A DNA stretch of 64,000 nt from Hetaerina americana (GCA_022747635.1 JAKTNV010000042.1:1934501-1998500), one strand, 5' to 3'. Positions 38,228 to 51,335 are shown, counted from the first letter of the stretch. Notes: generated by a model from the letters alone, not told the origin. Translations and numbers: made by a program.

Positions 38228-38306
38228 TAAAGGCATTGTAATGCACACTTAGGGGATGACTCCGCTGAAAGTTACTGTCGCGGTATCTCCCGCAGTTTCC
38301 TGGAAT
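38228..38306 (+). repeat. SINE family A, tail fragment
   Basis: TTAAAGGCATTGTAATGCAC, then ACTTAGGGGATGACTCCGCT, GAAAGTTACTGTCGCGGTAT and CTCCCGCAGTTTCCTGGAAT. It is the best-preserved copy of the SINE-A tail in the window and lacks a visible head. Confidence 0.65.
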
Positions 38307-41219
38307 TTGGCGAATAAAATTCATAAGTACTAAAACAGTGGCATTTGAAAATGTTTGGACCTCACATTACGTCAGTATCATAGGATTTAATTTCTATGGC
38401 TGCCGCTTGTTGTGGTGTATTACTTACAAAACACACAGCCAGAAAGAAAGTGCATTTCGGATAATAATTATGAAAAAATTTACAGAAATGAAATTTAATG
38501 CGGTTAGTATAAACGATATGTGGTGGTTTCGCAGGGAAGATCAGGTGAGTTTTAGAATTTATAACTTTCACTCCCACATTCAAGTGATATGAAATGATTC
38601 TACAATCTTATTTATATATTTTTGTTGGTTCGTACATGCTTTACTTTTGTGGCGGCGAGGGAGGAGATGGAGCAGGCAGGGATCCGATTGAACGATGGAC
38701 AGATTAGCTGAAAGAGTTAAAAAATTCTACAGTTAACCATTAAAAAGTTACCGCATCGAAGGTCTTATTGGCTTCTTCGCGGTCGAAAGTTGAAGTGCAT
38801 GTCGCCCTGACCCACGTGACCTTATATGGTTTCGCTCGCGCGAGCGTCTGCGTTTCTCCTGTTTCCGTTGGGGATTTTCCTCATCCCTTAAAAGTTTCCT
38901 CCTACTTTCCCTTCCGTCTGCGCCCCCGTTCCAACCCCAGCGCCCACAACCCCACCCCTTCGCTCCCGGAGGGATGGAATTTCTTCGAAATAGAGTCCGC
39001 GCTTGGAGAGAGCGGGCGCGGACCGTGTTAGGGAGCGTTTGTGGCGGACGGGCGGACCGCTGGCGATGGGCCCTAACAGTGGCGCATGCGTCGACGGATA
39101 CGATTGGGCGGCGAAGGGGAGGGGATGGCGGTGTCTTCCACCACGCCCTGGGGAGGACGCGGAGCGACGGATCTCCCGTCTCTCTCCACCCTTCAGACTC
39201 GGTCCATGGGGCCTAAAGGCGTTATCCCACTGAACGTGACGTGAAGCGAGCGAGAGACGTCGGTCCATCAAGTGATCTTTTGTCAAGCGCAACTGGCAGC
39301 CATGTCGATCGTGCTATGAAACTTCATTGTGGAAAATTGTTTACCCCTTTTTTGTTTCAATCTTCCGTATAATTTGTTTTATTCTTTGAAATCACTTGGT
39401 TCGAAAGATTATTTATATAATTTTGTTCATACTTTTTGTTGCGCTAGAGCTGTTTGTGTTAGGCGAAGAGTAGTCGGGCCAGCGATTTGGATTCCGTGAA
39501 TATAGCGTTCGTAATGTCCTCATGACTTGCAATGGATGTGAGGTGATCGCCCGAAACCAACTCTGCTGATATAGCGATGATGATGGCGCGCGTCGTATCA
39601 GGCCAAAAGGTGGGCCTCCCACTACATACTTTGGAAGGGGCATACGGAGTTTCGAGTTTCCTGTTTCAGTGCAGGACATTGCTCGCGCTCAGGGTGCGCG
39701 CTGGTGCTCTGGTTTCTCGTCCAGGGGTCCATCAGCCAATCAGAATTACTGGTGGCCTCGACTCTCCTCGCGATTCGATGCCGAGCGATTTCGTCCTCCA
39801 GTGAATCCTTAAATCATTGTTCTTCCCCCCTTTGTGATCGTCCTCAAGGAGGCATTTCTATGCCTCCATGTAAAAAGATGTGGCCGCTATAATTCGTATC
39901 CTGCGCTGCAGATTGAAGCACTCAAGACTCTACCACCGTACTCTACCGCAGTAGTTTCTTTTTCGTGAGTCGATATGGATTATTGATGATCTCTTTCTTC
40001 CGGTATCAATGGTAAACGGCTCTTTGCACTTCTTGCCTTAACCCATCTGCCTATAGGGTCTACTTACAATTAGTGTGAAAAGGTTAGGCGCATTAATCAT
40101 TCTCAAGTTTTTACTGGTTTCAGTGGAAGATATCTTTAAAAATACTATTCTTCTTACCGGTAACTCAGTGGTTTGGCCTTTATGATTTACAGGAGTTTCC
40201 CAAGAAACTTAAAGACCGTGAAAAACATCAAGTTCAATTTTTTTCGCTTGCGACAGAAGACAGGCATTGATGATCTGTGAAGATTTGGAATAAATTAAAG
40301 TATGCAATTACCTGGGAAGGTTTTCTTAAACTTACGAAGGGTTGGAATAATTTTGATCATTTTTCTTCAATTTACATTATTGATGGAAGCATTAAAATTA
40401 TACCTTTTTTCATAAAAGTTTCCTGAAATTAAAACTGGAATGGAAGCAAAATAGATTTCCAATTGTGTTTTAATTTGTGCGCAGTGATTAAGGAGTATGA
40501 GGTAATTCAGACCGCCGAGTACAGGCCGAAGTTTGCTTTAATGGGTGAGGGGTGATAGGTGCTACACTGGTACTGGTCGTACAGAATGTAAATTTAAAAA
40601 ATTCAGGATATACGAGCAAGTTCAATTCCACCTGCCTGCTTCGATTTCCCGCTGTAACATGGCGCCTGCTGAGGTTTTACTGGGGACGTCCGGCGGAATC
40701 GAATCGTCAAACTTTTAATGCTGGTCTGCGTTCGATCCCGAACATGAAGCGACGGAGTGCTTCAATGCGATTTCAGAGGTCGAGAGTTTCAGTCGATAAA
40801 CTGCGGGACTCGGTCTTTGATCCACGACTTCGATTTTCCGACGTTTGGTCTCTAAACCTGAGCGCTCGTTCGTTTCAATACGGCAGTAATTTCAACGATC
40901 CGTACGGAGTAAATTTGGGTCAACCCGCTTGGGGAATGGGAGAACAAACCGCCCGTTGGGGAACCCAGAGCCGGGGAGTCGATGGGAGGAGACGCGGAGC
41001 GAGCTGCGTGGGCGTTTAGCGATGAAATAATCGAGACGAAAAAAACTCGAAATCGATGGAGGGAGACGGGAAGTCGGAGGGAGCGAACACTCGGGAACGT
41101 TGGCGGGGAGGATGGTAAAAGGGATCGAGGGCGTGGGGTGTCAGGGGCGGCGGGAACGGTGGCAATTCCAGTCGGCTATTTCCGTCTAAACTTCTAAACC
41201 CCCTTCAACCACCCTCCCG

Positions 41220-41960
41220 ACGAAATCCCCGCGCCCCCCTCCCTATAGGCCTTCATCTCCCTCCCCCCGGTCTACCCCTTCCCGCTCGCGTGCCAGCCAA
41301 GTAGGAGGGTCGAGAGTGAGTGAGTGAGAGAGGGATGGAGGTAAGGAGAGGGTGGGGATGGTACTCGCAGCATCTTGGCGCCCGTCGTTAAAGAGGATCC
41401 CGAGGGATTCTCCAATTATAGCCCCCTTCAAAAGAGCAGCCGCCTCCACCCTACTCCGCCGACCGCAGCCCCTGCCCCCCTCTCTCCACAACTCCCCCCT
41501 CCCTCCCTCTCTCTGCCCCATGCTACCCTCGCTTGGAGAGAGCACGAGAGAGTTCGCCTGCAGTGTCCTCCCCACCCCCGCCCTATGCTTTTCCCCGTAG
41601 TAGTCGGGATTGCGATGCCCGCTTCACAATCCCTTCATCCTCCCTCTCCGTCCGTGCAAGGGGACCGCGTCCCCCCGAGCTCTCTGCCGCCCATATCCTC
41701 CCCGTTCCCTCTTCCTCCCGGCACCAGATCCCCCGTGGGTTCCCCCCCACGGCCTCTTCCCCCCCTTCCCCGGTGTTTCCATGCGCCCCTCCCTGGACCG
41801 ATTCCGGGCCGAGCCACCGCGATCCGGACGGGAATAGCCCCCTCGCCCTTTCCCACCTCTCCCCCCTCACCTCCCGCCCGCCCCCCTCGCCGCCTCTGCT
41901 CAACCCCCACCCTCTCCACTCGCCGCGCTCTCCGCCAGTAATTGTCCCCGATCCACGCTC
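41220..41960. repeat. C/T-rich low-complexity block
   Basis: Dense CCCTCTCTCC and CCTCCCTCCC repeats. Frames of 156 and 188 codons here are Pro/Ser/Arg-rich with mirror frames on the minus strand and no conserved domain. Confidence 0.85.
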
Positions 41961-44900
41961 GGTTTACGCATTGATTCATTTATGTCTCCCTCGGTACGCA
42001 TAGATTTGGATACAAGGAACGACGGAGCGGAGGCAATCGCCTGACCTAAGCGCGCCGCCGACCACCGTGAAGCATTCGTGCTCACTTATCTGATATATTA
42101 CGATGCCGGGCCGAACTTTTTGTTTCACGAAATATTGACCGTGTTGGGACGAGTGTCTCGCACGGTGACAGGTGTGTTGCGAGTGAGTGGGCCGGAAGTT
42201 TAAGTCTTTTTTAGGCAAGACTTTGGTACGTATCCGAGAAGTGACCACTCTGAGACCCTTTATCCCGTAAAAAATATAAAAAATGTTGATATTGTATTCA
42301 TAAAAAGGCGATCGGTTGTGAAATTAGAAACAATATATCCGCTAACCAGGCCGAGACTGAAGAACAATGTAATCAGTTAAACAGAAAGTCATTTGATAAT
42401 AAAAGCGCTACCAAAAAGGTTTTACCTATCCAAAAACAGCTGTAAATGTGCCCTATGTTTATTTTTATATAATTCTGCTCGAGAAAACAATGTTATAGCA
42501 TTCCATCGAACGGGTTTATTTCTGTGTCGATTTTGTGACAATGTTGGCCTGGCACTACTCTGTGTGTCTTGTGTAGCCTAACAAGTGCATTATTTATCAA
42601 TATCAAACACTTAATTTCCACTGCATCTCACACTTCTTTAGGATTCTACTGGAAATATTCTTAAAAATATGAAATACTACAGATCGAATTTCAAAGATTA
42701 CCCAAACTAATTGTTGGACCAAGTTCCAAGAGTTTAAACATATTTGCTATTGCTTTTTTTGTAAACGTTTGAGTTTGCAGTGTTTCTTAAATATCAGCAC
42801 ATATGACATCAAAATATGACCCAGAAATGCCAGGGAAAATACTTTTTTAAACTCTGTGGTTACCCGTCTACAGTGCTGTAGGAGGGGAAGCATGCCATAG
42901 TGGTCCATTTTCAAAAAAGTTATATTTCCCCGCAAAGTGTACTTTTTTTATTTTCGAGTGTTTTTCAAAGTAACTCATTCTCAAAAAATATTTTGCGGTT
43001 AAACCCTACCATCTACCATTTATAAAACCCGCCGCTGCCCTTGCTGCGGGAGTTGCTAACATCAGCCAAATGCGGGATGTTTTACGGCACATGGAACTCT
43101 CATCAAGTGATAATTTCCTATTCCTGATCCTTAGCATCCTTACATTACAAATACCTACTCACGAGTTCAGGGAATTGCTGCATTTTTTTTTATTTTCCTC
43201 ACTTCTTTTCTCCAGTGTATCGAACCCAGTGCTCCCCTCTGTCGCAGTCATCCTATCGTTGTGATCGGTTACTTTGGTCCGTGCAACTTGGCGTGACATC
43301 CATTAAAACTGTCCTCAAACCAAGAGCGAAGATTTCGATTAGATTCCCATACACTAGTATTGCCCAGATATAAGAAGTAAACCAGTATAAGAAGTAAATG
43401 GATTGCATGGCTGTAGGAGTTAAAAAAATTTTATTTCCTTACTGTTTCTTTCTAAGAAAATAGGATTGTTATTGCCGGCAGCCTAAATGAGGCTCTTATC
43501 AAAGATATATTCGCAGCTCCCAGAATTTAAGTGTTGGTAAAAATGTTGACGTTATTTTGTCTTTTACCTCTTCCCTTGAAACACTTCAGAAAAAGAATCA
43601 ATTCAATTTAAGAACGGGGAACAAATTCTTCCCACCACAGGCCCTGCGAGTACAAGACAACAACTTAGTGTAATGTGTGTGTTGTTAATGTCTTTAACAA
43701 GTTTCTGTACTTTCTCAAAGATTAAATCCTACTGAAATGATCGTTCATCCGCATTAAAGATTGTCTTTCTATATCTGGATTGAATTTATTATAATATTTT
43801 TCATTTTTCGCATCCAAAATTTAATCGAAATGGATTGCGTGCGGATGCAACTTTGAGTTTTAGTCTTTTAAATAAGACGTTGTAATTGGTATTTTGTAGA
43901 TTGCTGAAAAGAATTATAAAGGTATTTTGTGAATGACTGAAATTGTCCGAATGAATCTGTGGTAACATGTGCAATTGTGGGGGGGGGGGATGGTTCCAGA
44001 TTTTAGTGCATATCGGCTGCTACCCTCATTTACTTTGTTTGGGAGTGCGTATTTCTGGGAATGTATGAACGAGTTAGTGCTCTTGCGCATAAGGAATCTA
44101 GAAAGTCACACCTTAGAAGATTAAGATCACACCTCCAGCATTAAGCGTTGAACTTCATTGTGTTTTGTTTTGTATAGTGGAGCCAAAGAGCCGAAGATGT
44201 TGGGATCGTTGGCCGCGGTGAGGAGCGAGTCATCTCCGGGAAGGGTATGGGAGGGAGTTCGAATTAGCCAAATTTGTGTTCGGCTGATTTCGAACGTGTA
44301 CTCGTCTGGCGCTTTAACGAGGCCAAGGTTTCTGTATTAGTCAGCGACATCCGGGGGAGGACAACCCCTCTATCTCTGGAACTTTCTTTCATTACCTCTT
44401 CCGTACTTTGGGCGTCTTACAATATCTCGGTTTTTCCTTCTCAAGTTCCGTAGAAGTAATTGACACCACGTGCCTCAAGTATATTGCTTTAACGAGAAAT
44501 TCGTAGTTAAGTTATTGAATCCGTATGCCTGTGTCAATATATCGTCGTAGGAAGGAGAAGGAATGGAAAATGATGTGGGTGAATAAGAGGGGCTTATTGA
44601 AAATATATTAAAAACACGAGTATTTTTTTGAAATTTTCTGTAGTTTATTATTATTAAATAAATGACAACTGACTTCGAATTAAAAGTTATTGAAACACCT
44701 AGCATCTCAAGAAATATGAATATCATAGGTAAGAATTGAGCATAATGTATTGATCCAAATCATGATTACTTAATGTTCTCCATATTCTTCCAATTTCATT
44801 TCTCGAAAAACTCATCGGTGGTAAATACTTATAAAGACGGCATCAGCATTTTCTGAGTCATTCTGTAACAGCGAGGTATGGACCCATTGAACACAAGCTT

Positions 44901-45979
44901 ATATAGAGCCCTAATGGTTACACCCTGTAGTTTAGAAACCTTTAAAAAATTGTATTTTGCTAGTAACAAACTTAATTACATGTAGGGAACTTTTCCATGT
45001 TCATTCATTCAACTTCTGTTAAAATTTTCCTGGGCATCCCTCTCCTTTTTTCCGCCTTCTCGTATATCTTCATGTTCTTTTATTTTCTAACCAGCTTACA
45101 TAAAAAAATTCTCTTTGACATCTCCATGACCTGAAATCTTTTTATCTCCTATTTTCGTATTCCAGTTTTCATGCAGCTGATCCAAATACATTTTTATTAA
45201 TGTCTTTTATGGTACATCCTGCGTTGATATGACATGAAAATGCGTTGTTGCTATTTCTAATAGGTTTGCTATTATATTTCATATTTATGTTTCTGTTTTC
45301 ATATTTATAGTATTCGTTTTCATTATGTTCACGTTTTAAATATTAAGTTGTACGATATAATATCAATGTATTCTTTTAAGGGCCGTCAGACAAACCAAAA
45401 GCACTTCTCGTGGCCGTTAAAAAGAAAAATTTAATTTCGCGCCGTGCACGCGATAGCATCATTCACGCATCCATACACGCCCATTCTTAAATGCATGAAA
45501 ACTATTACGATAGCTGGCACAACCATAGTTACCAACCAACCGAAAAAAAACGGAAGAGAAGGAAATTAACTAAAGCTAAAGCCTCAGAGGTTTTCGAAGT
45601 AGTTCAATAAATCTCCCTCGCCCAAAGGTCTCTCCTCGGGAAAGGTTGGAGCTCCAAGTTTTACTTTGCGTCGGGTGTTTGTAGAAGTCATCCAAAGACA
45701 CGATCTTTCGCCGAATGAGAAGCGTTGGTCACAAACAATGGCACACTGCAGAAAACTTGTACTCATAAGAGTTTCAACAATCTTACTCCGTTAACATTCC
45801 GTATTCCTTTGTCAAATGGTCCATCCATAATTTAATCGTCGAATTAAATACCTTCGTAACTGTACTTACTTGTCTAGACATCTAAACTACAATAACCATT
45901 TCCTATCACCATCATTACAAACATTTGAAATCCGCAACCCTTTCAATGCTTAAAAAATTAAGGAATAAAGTGTTGTAAT

Positions 45980-46340
45980 ATTTGCCTTGGAGCGTGGCGT
46001 TGAATAGATCAGAAACGTGGGCTTAAAAATAGGTGGAAGAAAAAGATGGGAAAAATTTGAAATGTGAACTTTGGGGATATTAGCTGGACAGATACAGTGA
46101 GGAGGATTGAAGAGGTTCCGAAGGCAGGAGCATGATAAAGATTACAAGCGAAAGGTATATGAATTGATTGGTCACGGTGGTAAAGTGCTTACTGGTGCAT
46201 GGCGTATAAGGAATGGTTGAAGGAAGATGAGAGCGCAGCAGTTGCCAAATGGTGGTTAAGATGAGGGTGGAAGGAAACTATGCTAGAGTGGAGAGGTTGG
46301 CTGAACATATGGATGGAATATTGAACTACTTTGTGAAGGC
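45980..46340 (+). pseudogene. RTE/BovB-like LINE, C-terminal relic on + strand
   Basis: Plus-strand text includes VWSVALNRSETWA (expected YGSETWT motif), then decayed RVTNEEVL-like and VVKCLL pieces and a Lys/Arg-rich end. It is the same part of an RTE-type LINE as 3330-3580, in opposite orientation. Many stops. Confidence 0.5.
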
Positions 46341-46379
46341 TTGCCCCAATTGAAGATCACATTCATACTCACTTTTTTT

Positions 46380-47640
46380 AAATTTTATACTCACGATTGG
46401 TTGCATACATGGTACCCTGAAAGCCACTGCTCGGTTGTGTGATAGGGGTTGATTACACACCAGACTGCTTTTGACACAAAATACCCCATCCTAGCGCGGT
46501 CGAATGAAGTTATTCTAATTCCTTATCGTTCGTTGGAAAAATGACATCTCAAATCTACGATATATGCTCTTCACTTAATCTCTCTCATTTTATTTGCATG
46601 ACCTCTCCTAGCGTAGTACGATGGGGATAATAATACATTTTAAACATCGTCGCTGAAGAGACTTCCTTCAAATGTATGCAAAAGATTTAATCTGTAATTC
46701 AACCTTCGCTCCGTGAGTGATTCCCAACCTAACTCCTCTAATAATGATGATATACTTCTAAGTTTATCATAACAAAATTTTACAAACCTAAATCCTATTA
46801 CGCTGTGAGCGATCTAATGCCGAAATCCATTATGAGGATCCCATGTAATAGCAGCATATTCTGAATGAGGCTTAACTGTTGAAATATAACATTTCTCAAT
46901 AACCTTTTCGTCGCATAATCTCAATACTCTTATAATAAATCCGAATCTTTTGTTGGCTCTTCCACATATTCTCCGTATATGTTTCAACCTGAAGAGGTCG
47001 TGAGTGAGGATGACGCATGAGTATTATTCGAGGCAACACTTTCTATTCCGGTATTCCTGATGCAGTTGGCGTTTGGGGGAGAACTGCTCATATTCCAAAA
47101 ATTCATCACTACGCACTGTTTAAGTTTAATTCTAATTTCCAAGGGTTACACCAACTTTGTATAGCATTAAGGTCGCATGCTAAAGCTACTCTCAGCATGC
47201 CTCTCTAAATCACTGTATCGTCGGCGAATAAATGTATCTTTCTATTGGCCACGGAGTTAATTTCGTTGACATAAAGAAGGAATAAAACGGGTCCGGTAAT
47301 ATTTCCCTGGGGAACACCTGAAGGGACTTCTACTGCATTGGGTCTTTCTTAATACCCGACGTTTCAAAAAGCCTTTGATCCAGCCCAGTTAGATTTTAAA
47401 TGGCTTTGCTCCCCCCTTTCTCCGTTTTTAAATAGGGGTTTTATATAAGCCTTTCTAGCGGTCAATGTGTACCTAGTTTTCCTCTAGGGACTTGTAAAAT
47501 ATGATTTCTAGAAACTGCGTGGTTTCCAACGCTAGTTCCTTAAATATACGAGCTGGTATTTGATCTGCCCCGGAGGATTTATTAGGGTTTTACGGCAGGG
47601 CGGCACCTAGAGGTATTGCGCTGTTTTCACCAGAAAGTAT
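46380..47640 (-). pseudogene. Jockey/CR1-like LINE, large ORF2 relic
   Basis: From right to left on the minus strand: SSGADQIPARIFKELALE, a decayed middle, GVPQGNITGPVLFLLYVNEI, RKIHLFADDTVI, VALACDLNAIQSWCNPWKLE, then YLGVILTHDLFRLKHIRRIC, FIIRVLRLCDEKVIEKCYIS, VKPHSEYAAITWDP, RLGITHGAKVELQI. These are consecutive reverse-transcriptase and C-terminal landmarks of a non-LTR retrotransposon, so more than 1 kb of ORF2 is collinear. Frame breaks every 50-100 codons make it inactive. Confidence 0.82.
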
Positions 47641-47689
47641 AAAATAGCCAAAGTTTAGTTCAATGTTGGTTTTCGGTCGGTTATTTAGC

Positions 47690-47910
47690 TCGTCGCAGTG
47701 GCCGCCTCGCCGCCGCCGTTCACTCCCTTCGTTCCACCGACCTCCCTTCCCTATCGTCTCCACTCTCTCCTCGAAAATCCCTTGCCTCTACCCTCTTCCG
47801 TGGAGAGAGCGCCCGGGGAAGCTGGCTCCCCGTCGCCTGTCATCACGCGACACCCCTCTCTCGACCTCCTCCCCCAACGTGTGGCGTTTCCGCGAAGTGC
47901 CACTCGGTTA
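47690..47910. repeat. C/T-rich block
   Basis: CGCCTCGCCGCCGCCGTTC, then CTCCCTTC/CCTCC-type sequence next to the LINE relic. Two overlapping ~100-codon frames are not supported as genes. Confidence 0.7.
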
Positions 47911-47919
47911 CCGTATTTT

Positions 47920-50275
47920 CCTGCGAACCCTTTTCATTTTCTGGAGCATTACCTTTCTCCCGTCTCCATAACCGTCATACTCACTATTCACCCTGCTAAT
48001 GGGAAGCCAGACAGGACTTAATATGGTCGGCGAACTTGCTCGCTAAAGGGACGCTAATTTGTTCGTGTCATTCTTATTCTAAATGATTTTTTTTAAGGTC
48101 ATGGTTCAAGAAAAAGCCCTAGCTTTCTGATCCGCGCCATGGTTGGGTCGTGGTGGAATATAATCTTCCACGAGATGTGAAAGCTTGTTTTCCAAGATTG
48201 GTGAATGTCTTTTCTTTCGTCTCCCATTTCGACCGTGACTATTTCAACGTGTTTTTTTTCTGCTCTTATCTTTCATTCTGCAAGTAAAGTAATTCTTTCC
48301 GCCTCCTTTTTTTCCAGCCTACTTAAGGGTCTTCAATTTTTTTCCCTCGCCCTCCATTCACATTTTTTCCCTCATTAATATTTATCTGTCTGCGTTGGCT
48401 TTTCATTTTGATGTTGCGGATTTGCTACGAGTGCCTCAGTAATATGCTCATGATGTTCTTTTACTGTTTGCCTAAATTTAAATGTGCTTTTCCTCCCTCC
48501 TAATAGATTATTATGCATTATGATAGAAAATAAAATTTTATTTCTCCATAAGGTCTTATTATTCCGCGTGCAATTATTTTTCCGTTTATTTATTTTCACC
48601 CTAATAACCGTATGTTAAAATACAAAGATGTTTCAGCCTCCGCTGTGGAAGGGAAAACTAATTGAAGGCTAGTTATTGTATGCTATGGCTTCGCTTTTAT
48701 TACCCTTATTACTATTTTTATAATTTGAAATGAAATGAATGCAATTTTTGCTGAGATCCATCTCACCAATGAATTTTTAAAAGTGTGGTTGAGAGGTGTA
48801 ATTGTAACAGATTTCCGGTACCGTGTTGAAAGCTTTAACATCATGCATAATAGAGCGACGAGGCAGTTCTCTCATTTAACATGGGCATTGAATAAATGGC
48901 TGGGAAAAGTTACAGCCTTTTTCAGTGAACTTATGCCAAAGCAATCAAACGTATTGTGATTAAACCAAAGCTACTAGAATTATTTTTTATGTTGCTATAT
49001 CTAAACTAAGAGATTCTCGATATGTCGCTGAAAGGAAAAGGACTTTGAATCACAATTTCTACTGCCTTTAGAAATATTTACCGTTGTTTTAGAGAGAGCA
49101 TTCGTATTCAGAGCATTCGCTGTTTTTATTTTTAACTGCGTCGCTCCTTTTCTTGGAATTTAGTTGTCTCATTGTTTCTTTGTGGAACATATGGTATTAT
49201 TTTCCATATCTCTTTCATCATCTTTTTTAATTTTTTTATTAATTGTACATCCCTTAATCAATGGTCCATGTCTAACAATGTTTATGGATGCTTAGTATTT
49301 CATCGTATGGCGTGTATGATTTAATACGCGTTATTTTATTAAAATATTTTAAGGATGCCTGTGGTGACCTCATGGTCACGTATAAAATGATGAAATTCGA
49401 AATGCTTTCGTCTGCCATTCTGAAGTCTCTGTGGAATATTTCTTCATAGTTTTTTAATGCGTGTGCTAATACCTATTTCGAGAAACGAGATTAACTTTGT
49501 TGTTTGTGCCTTTATGGTGTGTAACGGCTAAAGACAAAATGCTATAATTCCTGAATGTTACACAGCGTACGACTGAAGAGTTATCTAAGTGGAGCAAAAT
49601 ACTTTAATTTTCAGAGAATAATTGGGATAGGATTAAATGTATAATGTTGTCAAGTAAAATTAGAAATTAATAGAGTACAAATGTGGGTCTCTGGTAAAGA
49701 ATGGATATATATTATAATCCTTAAGTTCTTCGCACATTGTCAAGGCTAAAATTGTATCAAATGTGTTTAATACTGCGTTTAATGACTGGCATATATGGCC
49801 GGATCGCTGTTGTCCCATCATGATTTGACTGTCTAGAATAGCCGTATTCCGGCTTCCTACCCAACTGTGGGGAAATGAAGGTTATTGTGGAATATATCTA
49901 TCCTTAAGAAAACAATCTTTACCCTCGGTTTTATGCCGTTTTCTATGGAGTGATTCTAGTGAGCCCAGTGATTCATCCGATTTCACTTGATAGCTTTAAA
50001 AAGTATAACCTTTGGCGATACATTTATTATCAACTGGAATAATACGTTATCAGAGATGAAAACCGCGGGTGGGTATTTCCAGGAGGCTTGAAATTCCAGT
50101 ATAAAACCTATAATAATCGAATTAACGTATTCGTTTCGCCGACTTCTATTATGGGGAAAGTATATTTCCTTATGTATGAATCGCCATTTGTAATCTCGTG
50201 AGGTTTTGAAAACGACTGTTAAAGGCTAAACAATCCGAATTTTTTGGATATTGGTTAATATTCAGATGACAGTCG
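47920..50275. other. no gene recognised
   Basis: AT-rich, with short frames only. Nothing repeated elsewhere in the window was noticed. Confidence 0.45.
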
Positions 50276-50279
50276 AATA

Positions 50280-51335
50280 ATAGGTACGAGACAAAAACGC
50301 ATTCGAATGAACATTTCCAAGGTCCTGTTGAAGCAGGTTGAGCAGTTTAAATTTTGCGTCGATTCATGTCTGCAAATGAAACTTGGATTCACCACTAAGA
50401 CGAAAGAGTAGTAAAAAAAATGGGCTGCAAAAGGTGAACCTGCCCCGAAAAAGGCGAAGACATTTGTCGGTAATGGCGACGTTTTTTGGGATAGTAATGG
50501 AATTGTGTTCATCGATTTCTTCTAGAAGGTTAAATAAGTAGTAGTAGTTTTGAGGGGAGGCGACCGACAGCTATTGTATATATATATATATAGCATTTGC
50601 GCCATAGGGGAAGGACAGGAAAGGATGAAGGGTGGAGAGAAACCCGGCGTCGGCATTAGCCTACTCTTTACGAAAGGCGCCAAGGGGTCCGCGGCTTAAC
50701 GTCCCATCCGACGGACGGCGTACTCACTCAAAGTGCCCTCCACGAAGCACCTCAAGTAGGGATCGAGATACCTCTGAAAAATATTTAACACCGCCGGGAT
50801 TTGAACCCGCGCCCTCAGGGTGGGAAGCCAGTACGTTAGCCCCCGCACCATCTCGATCCCCAAGGTTAAATAATTACGGGAGAGTATAACGCATAATTAC
50901 TCGACAAGGTGAATGCAGACATTGCGAAATAAAACGACCGCATTTGAAGAAGAATAAAGTGCTCCTCCTTGAGTACAACGCACCTGCTCACAATTCGGCG
51001 GGCGCCATGGCTAAAATTCAGGAATGCTCTTCAAATTGGTTGACCACTCACCGAATTCACCAGATCTGGCCCCCAGCGACTTTTTCCTGTATCCTAACCT
51101 TAAAGTTTCGCTTGAAAAACAGATATTTTCATCGGACGAGGAGTTTATCGCCTACGCAAACGTCTATTTAGTAGAGAAAGATGTCAACTACTATTTTGAA
51201 TGGTAAAAAAAAAACTTTAGAGTATCGCGGGAAAAATGTATCTACTTTAAAGGAGACTTAAGTTGAAAAATAAAAAGAAATTTGAAAATAATGTCCCGTT
51301 TATTCGTTAGGTCGAAAACTTTTCAGACTACCCTC
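50280..51335 (+). pseudogene. mariner relic interrupted by a SINE
   Basis: Plus-strand fragments with many stops and shifts follow mariner order. They are RRFMSANETWIHH (first Asp position substituted), WAAKGEPAPKKAKT, VFWDSNGIVFIDFF, then after the inserted SINE KKVLLLEYNAPAHNSA (replacing HHDNAPAH), AMAKIQE, SPNSPDLAPSDFFLYPNL, a SSDEEFIAYANVY region and YYFEW. The right end has TTTTCAGACTACCCTCGTTA (about 51316-51335), which looks like a terminus; no matching left end was seen. It is clearly inactive and older than the intact copy at 12.6 kb. Confidence 0.82.
50538..50861 (-). mobile_element. tRNA-derived SINE (family C here) with 12-bp target duplication
   Basis: It is flanked by AAGGTTAAATAA at 50526-50537 and 50862-50873, a 12-bp direct repeat that closes the reading of the surrounding mariner relic. 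On the minus strand it begins GGGGATCGAGATGGTGCGGG (A-box-like) and has the B-box GGGTTCAAATCCC within ~70 bases, a tRNA-like head. The body contains GATGGGACGTTAAGCCGCGG and CCCCTTGGCGCC, a motif type common in animal SINEs. The 3' end has a (TA)n tract and a (TAC)n-like tail. It should be a Pol III-transcribed, LINE-mobilised retroposon. Confidence 0.85.

Larger units (their letters stand above)
31190..45970. other. long region without a recognised gene
   Basis: It includes C/T-rich blocks (33.2, 37.0-37.9, 41.2-42.0 kb), SINE fragments (35.7 and 38.2 kb) and a CpG-containing stretch at 38.8-41.2 kb. The 155-codon frame at 40552-41019 has no domain. No exon with convincing splice sites was seen. 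Confidence 0.45.

Noticed and set aside
40552..41019. 155-codon open frame in CpG-containing sequence
   Set aside because: No recognisable domain, and composition follows the surrounding GC-rich DNA. A protein search would decide; a conserved hit would revive it.
41375..42003. Proteins of 188 and 156 codons in overlapping frames
   Set aside because: Both are Pro/Ser/Arg-rich translations of CCCTC repeats and cannot both be real; no conserved motif.
45584..45766. 60-codon minus-strand frame with a protein-like text
   Set aside because: No domain, no neighbouring exon and no start context; left unassigned.
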